Source: Candidatus Obscuribacterales bacterium (GTDB lineage: Bacteria > Cyanobacteriota > Vampirovibrionia > Obscuribacterales > Obscuribacteraceae). Taken from it: a stretch of DNA of 64,000 bases. Both the position numbers and the translations under genes were made by a program. The notes beneath the pieces were generated by a model. The model had not been told where the DNA came from. It saw only the letters and a program-made list of their open reading frames with translations, and did not search any database. Below are positions 1-8,050 of this stretch, one piece after another. The stretch is taken from assembly GCA_019744775.1 (NCBI GenBank), contig JAIETZ010000013.1, positions 124,001 to 188,000 on the forward strand. Reading direction: 5' to 3'. How positions within the stretch are numbered: position 1 is the first letter of the stretch; the number at the start of each line of letters is the position of its first letter.

Positions 1-992
1 GAACCGTTTTTAACCACGCAATTGTTGCCGATGACGCATTGAGTCAAGCTGACGCCCGGCTCAATGTTGCTGTCTGACCAGACAACCGTATCGCGCAGCT
101 CGCTGTCTGCACCAATGGTGCAATTGTCGCCAATTATCACATTGCCGAAAATCTTTGCGCCGGCTTCAATGCGGCTATTTGCTCCAAGCATCAAATTGCC
201 TTTTATGCGGGCGCTCTCGTCAATGTAGGCATTGTTGCCGACATATCCGAAGTCAACGTGATTTCCCGGCATTTTGAGTTTCAATTTGCCTTCTAAGGCA
301 TCAAAGTTGGATACGCGATATTGCTTGATAGTACCCACATCCGACCAATAATCAGTAATTTCATAGCCTAGAACAGGCAGACCTTCTTTTACCAAAAGGG
401 GAAACAGTTGCTTGCCGAATCCAAAAGACCCGTCTTTGGGAATGTGGTTGAAGACTTCCGGCTCAAGAATGTAAATGCCTGTGGAAGCTAAGTCGGACAG
501 TGCTTCTTTTGGATCCGGCTTTTCTTGAAAACCAGTGATAAAGCCGTCTTTGTTAGTTAGCACAACGCCGAATTGGCTGACGTCATCAACGCGTTTGATA
601 CCAATAGTTGCCAGAGCTTTTTTCTCTTTATGTGCTTTGATCAATTTTGAAAGATCTGCATCTGTGAGCAAGTCGCCCATTAAGACTATAAACGTGTCAT
701 CCTGCAAAAACTCTCTGCAAGCGCGTACGCCGCCGGCATCCCCGCTTAATTCTTTTTCGTGATGCCAGGTAAGTTTAGTACCGAACTTAGAGCCGTCACC
801 AAAATATTCGATAAGCTTGTCCGGTAAATGGTGCAAATTGGCAATAATATCGGTTATGCCGTGGTCTGAAAGCAGGTTGATTATGTGTTCCATAACAGGA
901 ACATTACAGACTGGAACCAGTGGTTTCGGTATTTGTGTCGTCAGGGGATCCAGCCGGGAACCAACTCCAGCTGCCAGTACCATTGCTTTCAT
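1..992 (-). CDS. NDP-sugar pyrophosphorylase (mannose-1-phosphate guanylyltransferase-like), 3' end cut by window edge
   Basis: Translating the minus strand from ATG at 992 gives an uninterrupted frame to the window edge, about 330 codons. It begins with the nucleotidyltransferase signature LAAGVGSRLDPLT...PKPLVPV (residues 6-27), followed by a metal-binding Gly-Asp in VLMGDLLTDADL. The C-terminal part has imperfect hexapeptide repeats (NLMLGANSRIEAGAKIFGNV, then IGDNCTIGADSEL), so it carries a left-handed beta-helix. The family makes NDP-sugars from sugar 1-phosphate and NTP in the cytoplasm, for cell-surface polysaccharide. Substrate (mannose or glucose) cannot be read from sequence. The ATG overlaps the argH stop as ATGA, with AAGGAG about 12 nt upstream, so the two are probably translationally coupled. 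Confidence 0.85.
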   Translation of the reverse strand, partial: MKAMVLAAGVGSRLDPLTTQIPKPLVPVCNVPVMEHIINLLSDHGITDIIANLHHLPDKLIEYFGDGSKFGTKLTWHHEKELSGDAGGVRACREFLQDDTFIVLMGDLLTDADLSKLIKAHKEKKALATIGIKRVDDVSQFGVVLTNKDGFITGFQEKPDPKEALSDLASTGIYILEPEVFNHIPKDGSFGFGKQLFPLLVKEGLPVLGYEITDYWSDVGTIKQYRVSNFDALEGKLKLKMPGNHVDFGYVGNNAYIDESARIKGNLMLGANSRIEAGAKIFGNVIIGDNCTIGADSELRDTVVWSDSNIEPGVSLTQCVIGNNCVVKNG

Positions 993-2464
993 GATTTGGT
1001 TTGCTTCTCCTTTTGCTTATTGTCCATTTGTTTTTCCAACAGCCTATTGGCAAATTTGCTGGGTAATCTTTGTCTGTCGTGAACAAGAAATTCTTCTGCG
1101 CGTTTTAGAGCGGCTGAAACTTGTTCAAGTGATGTGCCGCCAAAAGATGAACGAGCTGAAACAGATCCCTCAATAGTTACGTGCTCGTAAATTTCATTGT
1201 CAAAAGCAGCAGAGAAATGCTGCCACTCGGAAAGAGCAAGATCCGAGAGATCTTTGTTGCGCTCTTTGCAGTATTGAACAATTGATTCGATAATTTTTGC
1301 CGCCTTGTCGGGAGCGGTGTCACGCTCGACTAGATAGTCAACGGCATTGGCAGCGTTTGTCAGATCTTGCGATGCCGCTTCTTTCATTCGCTCAGCATCA
1401 AAGCGCAATGCCGGCAAAAGTTTTCCTGTCAACTCAAGTAGAAACTTCAAGGTATCAACCATGTCAATTAAGCCTGGTAGACATTCTTGTAGGTCCTGAC
1501 TGAAGGCAAATGGCAACCCCTTTAATTCGGCGCAAAATTCGTTTAACCGACCAAAAATTTGCGATGGACGCGAACGCAGTATTTCTAGGAGCTCGGGATT
1601 GCGCTTTTGCGGCATGTTCAAACTGCGTAGTCCAAAAGCCCTCGGCAGTTTTACAAAGGCGAATTCTTGTGTTGCCCATAGAAGCAAATCAGAACTCATT
1701 TGCGACAAGTGAATGCCGACAAGCGCCGCGAAGGAACCAAACTCGATTAAATAGTCGCGGTCGGCAACTGCATCAAGGCTATTTTCGATGACATCGGCAA
1801 AGCCTAGATAAGATGCCACCAGTTTGCGGTCGATGGGTTGAGTGGTGCCGGCTAAGGCACTGGCACCCAGAGGCAGTGTGTTTAATCTGCCGTAAAAATC
1901 CAAAAGTCTTTCCGTATCGCGGCGTAGTCTAGCTTCATTAGCCAGCCACCAGTGAGACAGGAGAATTGGAACAGCCGGCTGCATGTGCGTGTAGCCAGGC
2001 ATGGAAACACTCAAGTCACGCTTGGCCAATTCCAGAAGACTTTGCCTGACTGCTAAAAGGTGCTCGAAGATTTCCACTGTCGAGTCGCGTAACCAGAGCC
2101 GAATGTCGGTGGCAATTTGGTCGTTGCGCGATTTTGCCAGCTTAATAGCTTGGCTAGCCTCGCCGATTAATTCAGCCAAGCGTCTTTCAACGCCGGCATG
2201 GATGTCTTGATCTTCGCTTTTTAAAGGAGACTTGCCGTTCTTAACTTCGGTAAGGATAGTCTGCAGACCGTCAATTACCGTTTTTGCAACTTGCTTGTCG
2301 ATAATGCCTTGTTCACCAAGCATTTGTACGTGCGCTTGAGAGCATGCCAAGTCATGCGGTAACAACAACTGTTCCACACGTGGATTTTGCCAGAAGCGAC
2401 CTACTTGCTCGCAATTGGCAGAAATTTCAGAGCTTTGATTATTTTCGCTCGTCATCGCAAACAC
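989..2464 (-). CDS. argH: Argininosuccinate lyase
   Basis: This is the last enzyme of arginine synthesis, splitting argininosuccinate into arginine and fumarate. The 491-residue product has the expected superfamily blocks: KSRNDQIATD (111-120), GYTHMQPAVP (157-166) and the signature loop SLNMPQKRNP (281-290). In that loop the usual Gly before the catalytic Ser is Arg, a mild deviation from GSxxMPxKxN. The protein is about 30 residues longer than typical bacterial ArgH because of a Lys/Gln-rich C-terminal tail. The start at 2464 is GTG; an in-frame ATG at 2455 is an equally good choice. The stop overlaps the start of the downstream sugar-nucleotide gene by 4 nt. Confidence 0.93.
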   Translation of the reverse strand: MFAMTSENNQSSEISANCEQVGRFWQNPRVEQLLLPHDLACSQAHVQMLGEQGIIDKQVAKTVIDGLQTILTEVKNGKSPLKSEDQDIHAGVERRLAELIGEASQAIKLAKSRNDQIATDIRLWLRDSTVEIFEHLLAVRQSLLELAKRDLSVSMPGYTHMQPAVPILLSHWWLANEARLRRDTERLLDFYGRLNTLPLGASALAGTTQPIDRKLVASYLGFADVIENSLDAVADRDYLIEFGSFAALVGIHLSQMSSDLLLWATQEFAFVKLPRAFGLRSLNMPQKRNPELLEILRSRPSQIFGRLNEFCAELKGLPFAFSQDLQECLPGLIDMVDTLKFLLELTGKLLPALRFDAERMKEAASQDLTNAANAVDYLVERDTAPDKAAKIIESIVQYCKERNKDLSDLALSEWQHFSAAFDNEIYEHVTIEGSVSARSSFGGTSLEQVSAALKRAEEFLVHDRQRLPSKFANRLLEKQMDNKQKEKQTKS

Positions 2465-2523
2465 CAGTCTGACTAGTTATTAGCGTAGCAGATAGGTTGT
2501 AGACCTGATTGAGCAGTGGTTAA

Positions 2524-2646
2524 CTAAGCGGCTTTAGTCTTAGACTTGAGCTTCTTGACCTTTTCAATTTGCTTCTGGTAGCGATTGAATTCCTGTTGAT
2601 ATCTTTTTTGCACGTCTTGCGTGGGTGTTTCTTTCTTGGCTGACAT
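2524..2646 (-). CDS. Small basic Lys/Gln-rich protein (40 aa), hypothetical
   Basis: An ATG at 2646 opens a 40-residue frame, MSAKKETPTQ...KLKSKTKAA, ending at TAG 2524. The composition is strongly basic and helical (KRYQQEFNRYQKQIEKVKKLK), like a short amphipathic or nucleic-acid-binding helix. A weak GAAGG lies about 15 nt upstream. It sits between argH and the MFS gene in a stretch of over 400 nt that otherwise lacks genes, with the same orientation as both neighbours. No family is recognised; coding status rests on the clean frame and composition only. Confidence 0.45.
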   Translation of the reverse strand: MSAKKETPTQDVQKRYQQEFNRYQKQIEKVKKLKSKTKAA

Positions 2647-2670
2647 AGCTTTTCGCTTTGACCTTCTATT

Positions 2671-2778
2671 TCATTCTTCGTTTAAATCTTTGAGCTGGAT
2701 ATGATATTTGCTTGGCAGCTCTCCAAGCTTTTCGACTATTTGAGGCAACTCGCCTTTTAGGAAAATTAGTGTGGACAA
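2671..2778 (-). CDS. Possible 35-aa ORF, hypothetical
   Basis: A TTG at 2778 opens a frame that reads LIFLKGELPQIVEKLGELPS and ends DLNEE with TGA at 2671. It stops 25 nt before the 40-aa basic ORF, so the two could be a mini-operon. The peptide looks protein-like (amphipathic, few rare residues), but there is no convincing ribosome binding site and the start codon is weak. It could be a remnant of a longer gene. Low confidence. Confidence 0.25.
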   Translation of the reverse strand: MSTLIFLKGELPQIVEKLGELPSKYHIQLKDLNEE

Positions 2779-2817
2779 TATAGCATATTTTTAATGATTC
2801 ACAACCCTCGTTGACTG

Positions 2818-2856
2818 ACAGGGCTTCTTGAAAACCCTGTATTTTTTGTTTTTTCT
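2818..2856 (+). terminator. Plus-facing intrinsic terminator with no plus-strand gene upstream
   Basis: ACAGGG(2818-2823) pairs with CCCTGT(2835-2840), extended by two A-T pairs after one mismatch, and is followed on the plus strand by two T-runs (2842-2847 and 2850-2855). Every gene called from 1 to 4142 is on the minus strand, so this terminator faces the 3' end of the MFS gene. On the minus strand it is a hairpin without a T-run. Confidence 0.5.
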
Positions 2857-2888
2857 CTTGAGACTAATATGCCCAAAAAGGGCCTTTC

Positions 2889-4142
2889 TTAGACAACTGC
2901 AGCGTTGTCAGGCGTCTTTTTCTTCCCGTTTGAGTCTGAGCCGTTAGGCTTCAGGTCCGGCAAGGTGAAGCCCAAGCCGGCTACAACCAGCATGGTTGCT
3001 GCACCTATAAGATAGGGCGCTCCCAATCCCAGGTGTTCGAAAGCAAAGCCGCCGGCAATTGGTCCTAAGATGCGACCAAGAGTGGAAAGCGATTGACCGA
3101 CACCCATAATGCCGCCTACTTTTCCCTTGTCCGACAAGCGAGACAACATGCTTTGGTTGGAAGGAGTGTTAATTCCAGAGCCGAGTGCTAGAAGGAATAG
3201 CGCTGCATACAAAACAGGCACACTTGTTGTTGCCGGAGTTAAAAGCAATCCGGCTGCCACCAATATTGAGCCTGCGACTATCAACTTCTTTTCGCCGAAT
3301 CGCTTGGACAAGCGTCCAATTAATCCGCCTTGCACGAACACCATGATGATACCTATAAAGAAAAACATCCAGGCGTTTTGTGCGGCAGAAAAGTGAAACT
3401 GTTTTTCCGTCAGCAAAACAAGTGTGGCCTCCATGTTGGCAAAAGCAAACGTGGAAATGAAAAATATCAGCAATGATGCTTTCAATTTGTCATTGCGCAA
3501 AGTGTTCCAGTAGAAGTTTGGTTCCACTGAATAACGTTCGTGAGCGGCCTGTGACCTAGTCTCAGGTTCAGGCAGCAGGAAAAACGTAAGCACCAAATCA
3601 ATGATGCTGCATGCGGCTGCTAAATAACCAATAGTGTTTAAACCAAATGGTGATGCCAGTCCACCAATGGCTGGTCCAAGTACAAAACCAAGACCAAATG
3701 CTGCACCAATTAATCCCATGCCTTTTGCGCGATTTTCTTCAGTTGTTACATCAGAGATGTAAGCCTGAGCTACAGCCAAATTGGCGTTGCCGAATCCAGC
3801 GACGAGACGGGACAAGAAAAGCATCGGCAGGGAAGCGGAAACTCCCCAAATTAGATAGCCGATGGCAGATGCCAGCAAACTCGTTAGAAGAATTGGGCGT
3901 CGGCCGACTTTATCGGATAAGCGTCCCCAGAAAGGTGTAAAGAAGAACTGCATCAGAGAATAAGATGCCAAGAGGAGCCCAACCAGTGTGGCATTGGCGC
4001 CAAACTTTTCTGCGTAGGTTGGCAAGACCGGGATGATGATGCCGAATCCAACAAGGTCAATAAAGACCGTTAGAAATATGAGCAGAAGTGCCATTTTGCC
4101 TGGCTTGGCTGGGTTTTCAGAAGCTTTTACTTGGTTAGTCAT
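2889..4142 (-). CDS. MFS transporter, TetA-like drug:H+ antiporter family
   Basis: The 417-residue protein has the layout of a 12-helix major facilitator. The first helix motif FIDLVGFGIIIPVLP and loop 2-3 motif A (GRLSDKVGRRP) are typical of the DHA1/TetA group. The antiporter motif C region reads GLIGAAFGLGFVLGPAIGG in helix 5. Both support proton-coupled export of a small molecule across the inner membrane; the substrate is unknown. The C-terminus is hydrophilic (PNGSDSNGKKKTPDN). A short GC hairpin (GCCC/GGGC) follows the stop at 2870-2885. It is divergent from the kinase gene at 4411. Confidence 0.85.
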   Translation of the reverse strand: MTNQVKASENPAKPGKMALLLIFLTVFIDLVGFGIIIPVLPTYAEKFGANATLVGLLLASYSLMQFFFTPFWGRLSDKVGRRPILLTSLLASAIGYLIWGVSASLPMLFLSRLVAGFGNANLAVAQAYISDVTTEENRAKGMGLIGAAFGLGFVLGPAIGGLASPFGLNTIGYLAAACSIIDLVLTFFLLPEPETRSQAAHERYSVEPNFYWNTLRNDKLKASLLIFFISTFAFANMEATLVLLTEKQFHFSAAQNAWMFFFIGIIMVFVQGGLIGRLSKRFGEKKLIVAGSILVAAGLLLTPATTSVPVLYAALFLLALGSGINTPSNQSMLSRLSDKGKVGGIMGVGQSLSTLGRILGPIAGGFAFEHLGLGAPYLIGAATMLVVAGLGFTLPDLKPNGSDSNGKKKTPDNAAVV

Positions 4143-4261
4143 AATCTCTTTTGAGTTCTTCGGGCACCTTGCCGAGGAGCTCTGTTACCTTACGAACCGA
4201 CTAGTTTAACCCTTTGTCGCTTTGCTTCCCACGCTAAGCATTTAAACTTTGGCGCTTCTAT

Positions 4262-4275
4262 GTCACCATAGTGAC
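4262..4275. promoter_or_regulatory. Perfect inverted repeat between divergent genes, possible operator
   Basis: GTCAC-cata-GTGAC is a perfect 5-bp inverted repeat in the 268-bp gap between the divergent MFS gene (start 4142) and the kinase gene (start 4411). It lies about 30 nt before a dispersed repeat. The position suits an operator, but the short arms could arise by chance. Confidence 0.25.
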
Positions 4276-4307
4276 GCGAGCGAAGCCTTGTCTGGGTAAG
4301 AAAATAC

Positions 4308-4404
4308 AAGCGTAGCGCAGAGCGGCGAAGAGCCGGTCGCAGCGAAGCGAAGAAGGAACTGCCGGACGGCGAGCGAAGGTGAAGCGAAGCGCAACCGGAG
4401 CGTT
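4308..4404 (+). repeat. Dispersed GCGAAG-rich element, copy 1
   Basis: This ~97-bp stretch matches 9681-9779 over nearly its whole length with few substitutions and short indels. Shared blocks in order are AGAGCGGCGA, GAGCCGGTCGC, AGCGAAGCGAAGAA, GCCGGACGGC, AGCGAAGGTG and ACCGGAGCG. It is unlike the neighbouring sequence in being built of AGCGAAG units. Here it runs almost into the start codon of the kinase gene, and its last CGGAG sits 10 nt before the TTG start, where a ribosome binding site would be. Both copies lie on the plus strand just upstream of a plus-strand gene. Confidence 0.8.
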
Positions 4405-4410
4405 ACCAAC

Positions 4411-5979
4411 TTGAAATTATGTCTTAATTGTGGCGGCAAATTTGACGATGAGAAAACTCATTGTCCAGCCGACGGAGTGAAGTTAGTTTCATTGGAAGGC
4501 GGCTCATTAGTCGGCACCGTTATAGATGATCGCTACAAGATTGAATCTATAATTGGGCGTGGTGCTCTAGGTACGGTTTATAAAGCTAATCAAGAATTAG
4601 TTGGGCGACCGGTAGCCGTCAAAGTTTTGCACAACTATCTAATTGCCGATCCTGATACCGTTAAAAGATTTCAGCAAGAAGCCCGCGGTGTAAGCAGACT
4701 GAAGCATCCGCACATCATTACCGTTTTTGACTACGGACTTTTGCCCAACGGACTTCCCTACATCGCTATGGATTATCTTGAAGGCGACACTCTTGCCAAA
4801 GTTTTGCATGAGCGCAAATTGCTTTCCGTAAAAGAGTTGATGCCGATAATCAAACAAGTCTGTGATGCGCTTGAGGAAGCGCACAATTGTGGTGTCATTC
4901 ACCGTGATGTCACTCCGGACAACATCGTGCTTATTGAACAAGGTGGGCAACAGAATTTTGTCAAAGTCGTTGACTTTGGAATTGCAAAATTATTGCGTGT
5001 GGATGGCGAGACATTATCCAGCTTGACCAAAGCCGGCGCTGTCGGCGGCAGTCCTATCTATATGAGTCCGGAGAGAATTACTAATAAGGATATCGATAAT
5101 CGAAGCGACATTTATTCGCTTGGTGTAGTCGTTTTTGAGGCGTTGGTTGGTCGTCCGCCTTTTGCCTCGACTGATGCGGCAAGGCTTATGCTTGCGCAAG
5201 TGAATGAAGTTGCGCCAAGGCTCAAGGATGTGCGTCCGGATTTTCTCTTTCCGCAAGAGCTTGAAGATGTAATTGCAAAGGCGTTAGCCAAAGCACCGGA
5301 AGATCGCCAATCTTCTATGGCGCAGTTGCGTGATGAGTTAATGTCCGCCACTAACAAGATGCTTGCCAGTTTCGGCAAAATCGACCTTGCTGCTGAATTG
5401 GAAGCAGCTGCAGCTCCTAAGGAGCCGGAATCTGTTTCCGGACAGGAGATGTCCGATCTCTTCCGTAATGTCGTGGAAAGCAAAGGCAAAAAACTTGCCG
5501 AGCATATTCAGATGCGCGAAGAAATTGCCGCTGAGCAAGAGAAGCAACGCGATCGCCAACGAGATCACGCTTACAAAGTAAAAACGGACGTGTCGATTTT
5601 TAGTCGTTTGGTTGCCTATGTGCAAATTTTGGTGCCGTACTTGATGTGTTTGATTTTGCTGACGGTGCTCATTTGGTTTGTTCGCACTGAACCCATGTTT
5701 TCCTCTTTCTTCAAAGACAACAAAGTAAGCCAGTCGGAAATCGACAAGCTAATAAGTGCCGGCAAATTGCATCAAGCAAAAGAACTTTTGGAATCTGCGC
5801 AGAAATCAGGCATATTAAGCAATGCGGATTTCGAGACGCTTAACAGGGTTTATTTGCGTCTGGCAAAGCACTACATCAAATACAAGGATTATCGCCAGGC
5901 AAAAGCTGTTTTGGAGAAAGTTTCTCCAAAATCCACCATTTATAAACAGTCCCAGTCTTTGCTGAAACGACTTAAATAG
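4411..5979 (+). CDS. Membrane-anchored Ser/Thr protein kinase with N-terminal Cys motif and helical-repeat tail
   Basis: The N-terminus holds a CxxC-x10-CPxDG motif (Cys4, Cys7, Cys18), probably half a zinc ribbon. A Hanks-type kinase domain follows: glycine loop GRGALGTVYKA (49-59), Lys71, HRD at 164-166, DFG at 188-190 and SPE at 220. The catalytic-loop Lys two residues after HRD is replaced by Thr (HRDVTPDN), unusual for a Ser/Thr kinase. A charged linker (about 355-390) leads to one membrane segment (about 403-424) and a TPR-like helical tail outside the membrane. The start is TTG at 4411; the only ribosome-binding-like sequence, CGGAG, belongs to the repeat upstream. The 3' end overlaps accA by 8 nt, convergent. 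Confidence 0.88.
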   Translation: MKLCLNCGGKFDDEKTHCPADGVKLVSLEGGSLVGTVIDDRYKIESIIGRGALGTVYKANQELVGRPVAVKVLHNYLIADPDTVKRFQQEARGVSRLKHPHIITVFDYGLLPNGLPYIAMDYLEGDTLAKVLHERKLLSVKELMPIIKQVCDALEEAHNCGVIHRDVTPDNIVLIEQGGQQNFVKVVDFGIAKLLRVDGETLSSLTKAGAVGGSPIYMSPERITNKDIDNRSDIYSLGVVVFEALVGRPPFASTDAARLMLAQVNEVAPRLKDVRPDFLFPQELEDVIAKALAKAPEDRQSSMAQLRDELMSATNKMLASFGKIDLAAELEAAAAPKEPESVSGQEMSDLFRNVVESKGKKLAEHIQMREEIAAEQEKQRDRQRDHAYKVKTDVSIFSRLVAYVQILVPYLMCLILLTVLIWFVRTEPMFSSFFKDNKVSQSEIDKLISAGKLHQAKELLESAQKSGILSNADFETLNRVYLRLAKHYIKYKDYRQAKAVLEKVSPKSTIYKQSQSLLKRLK

Positions 5980-6946
5980 ACTCTCTAAAAGCGCCCATAT
6001 TGCGGAACTTGTTTTGTCTGTCCGCTCTGATTTGTTCAGGCGACATTTTTGTCAAGTCTTTCAGGTGAGTAACAATTTTTGCTTTGGCATTAAGGGCAGC
6101 AACTGCCGGATCATGTTGCGCACCGCCTAATGGTTCACTGATTACTTCATCAGCTACCGCCAGCGACAAGATTTCGCGAGCAGTCATTTTCATTGCCTGG
6201 CAGGCTTGTGAAACTTTGTCTGCTGATCTCCACAGAATAGATGCGCAGCCCTCCGGTGAAATTACCGAGTAAACAGCATGCTCCAACATGAGAATGCGAT
6301 TGGCAACGCCTATCGCCAGAGCACCACCTGATCCACCTTCACCTGTGACAACAGCTATAACAGGCACCGTTAGTCCGGCCAATTCGCGCAAGTTTCTGGC
6401 GATTGCCTCAGACTGATTGTGTTCTTCAGCGGTCATACCAGGATAAGCTCCCGGCGTGTCGATCAATGTAATGATCGGCAGGTTGAATTTTTGTGCGTGC
6501 TGGAAAACCCTTAAAGCTTTGCGATATCCTTCAGGTTGAGGCATGCCGAAATTGCATTGCTGCTTGTCGCGCAATGCGCGACCTTTTTGCGTACCGACTG
6601 CAACGCAGTTGAATTGATCCATTGCTACCAAGCCGGCAACCATAGCCGGATCGTCAGCACCGCGTCTGTCACCGTGTAATTCGACCCAATTGGGATCCCA
6701 GTGAGCGAAATAATCTCTTGTATAAGGACGCTGCGGATGACGAGCGATAGCCAGGTGATCGATAGCTCTCAAATTTGTATATAGTGTGCGGCGAAGTTGG
6801 TTGTATTGCTCGCTCAGTTGAGCAATGTCTTTAGCTAGCTCCGGGTTTTCGGCAAGCTGCGTTTCCAAAGCTTCAATTTGCGCTGCCAGATTAGCCAGCG
6901 GCATTTCAAACTCTAAAGGTGCGGTTTTCTTTTCGGTTGGTGGCAT
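5972..6946 (-). CDS. accA: Acetyl-CoA carboxylase carboxyltransferase subunit alpha
   Basis: AccA with AccD transfers the carboxyl group from biotin to acetyl-CoA to form malonyl-CoA for fatty acid synthesis. The 324-residue sequence has family blocks ARHPQRPYTRDYFAHW, ELHGDRRGADDPAM, TLIDTPGAYPGMTAEEHNQS and GEGGSGGALAIGVANRI, at the usual length. Start ATG 6946 has AGGAG about 8 nt upstream, overlapping the accD stop. Only 8 nt separate accD and accA, so they form an operon and should be made in equal amounts. The biotin carboxylase and carrier genes are not in the window. Confidence 0.96.
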   Translation of the reverse strand: MPPTEKKTAPLEFEMPLANLAAQIEALETQLAENPELAKDIAQLSEQYNQLRRTLYTNLRAIDHLAIARHPQRPYTRDYFAHWDPNWVELHGDRRGADDPAMVAGLVAMDQFNCVAVGTQKGRALRDKQQCNFGMPQPEGYRKALRVFQHAQKFNLPIITLIDTPGAYPGMTAEEHNQSEAIARNLRELAGLTVPVIAVVTGEGGSGGALAIGVANRILMLEHAVYSVISPEGCASILWRSADKVSQACQAMKMTAREILSLAVADEVISEPLGGAQHDPAVAALNAKAKIVTHLKDLTKMSPEQIRADRQNKFRNMGAFRESI

Positions 6947-6954
6947 GACAGCTC

Positions 6955-7902
6955 CTACGAGGCTGAATAGATTTTTGATTGCGAATGCGACTGTGATTTC
7001 ACCGGCGGCTTATTGGAATTTTGTTTGCCGGCATGATGGAACGCGACCAATTTGCCCAGCATCTGCTTCATATTGCCTCTGTCGACAACCATGTCTACTT
7101 GACCATTTTTCATCAGGTATTCGGCAGTCTGGAAGTCAGCCGGCAGTTTTTGTCTTATTGTCTGTTCAATAACACGGCGACCGGCAAAACCTACACGGGC
7201 TCCCGGCTCGGCAATGATAATGTCTCCGAGCATGGCAAAGCTGGCTGTTACGCCGCCAAATGTCGGTTCTGTAAGAATAGATATGTAGAGCAAACCTGCT
7301 TCATCAAGTAATTGCAGCGCGGAACTCGTCTTAGCCAATTGCATGAGCGAAAGGATTCCTTCCTGCATTCGAGCCCCGCCTGAGCTGGAAATGATAATTA
7401 CTGCCATATGGTGTTTGATGGCATACTCAACCAGTCGAGCAATTTTTTCACCGACAACTGAGCCCATTGAGCCGCCGAAGTGAGCAAAGTCCATGACAGC
7501 TAAAGCAACGGCATTGCCGTCAATTTTGCAGTGCCCCGTAACGATGGCTTCCTTAAGTCCTGATTTGCGTTCGGCATCAGCCTGGCGCGAAGGATATGGT
7601 TCACTGTCAACGAACTCTAATGGATCGGCGGACACTAAATTGGCATCTAATTCAACAAATGTATCGGCATCGGACAATTGCTCTATGCGTTGCATGGCAC
7701 CGATGCGGAAGTGGTACTGGCATTTAGGACAGACGTGCAGATGATTGCGCAGGTCGCGAGTGTAGAGAAGCTCGCGACATTGAAAGCATTGTGTCCACAG
7801 AGCGCAGTACTCTTCCGTGGTCAGAGGTTGCTTAACCTGTAATGTGTCGCGCCGTTTTTGCCGGTTTGCGAACCACTCCTTCAGGTCCATCTCGTACGCC
7901 AT
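6955..7902 (-). CDS. accD: Acetyl-CoA carboxylase carboxyltransferase subunit beta
   Basis: This is the zinc-finger subunit of the carboxyltransferase. An N-terminal Cys4 finger is visible (CFQCRELL...VCPKCQYHF), then the crotonase-like core with SSSGGARMQEGILSLMQLAK and EPTFGGVTASFAMLGD. The C-terminal 30 residues are a Ser/Lys/Gln-rich tail. It is first in the accD-accA operon. Start: AAGGA directly abuts the ATG at 7902 and is better spaced for the in-frame ATG at 7890 (MDLKEWF), so the shorter form is possible. It is divergent from rsmE. Confidence 0.95.
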   Translation of the reverse strand: MAYEMDLKEWFANRQKRRDTLQVKQPLTTEEYCALWTQCFQCRELLYTRDLRNHLHVCPKCQYHFRIGAMQRIEQLSDADTFVELDANLVSADPLEFVDSEPYPSRQADAERKSGLKEAIVTGHCKIDGNAVALAVMDFAHFGGSMGSVVGEKIARLVEYAIKHHMAVIIISSSGGARMQEGILSLMQLAKTSSALQLLDEAGLLYISILTEPTFGGVTASFAMLGDIIIAEPGARVGFAGRRVIEQTIRQKLPADFQTAEYLMKNGQVDMVVDRGNMKQMLGKLVAFHHAGKQNSNKPPVKSQSHSQSKIYSAS

Positions 7903-8050
7903 CCTTTTTTGTATTGCGCCCGTTATGCTTAACTAGCGCTGGAGTTGATTGGCCAACTTATGCCATCTTCGACATCTCGACGGCTAAACTAAACGATTAG
8001 CCGGAGGGCAAAGAATCCATAATAATGAACAAGGGAAGATTATATCATTG

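Noticed and set aside
4639-5625. Several long open frames on the minus strand opposite the kinase gene (and similar ones opposite most large genes)
   Set aside because: They overlap a gene with clear domains, have no ribosome binding sites and no protein-like motifs; they are shadows of the coding frame.
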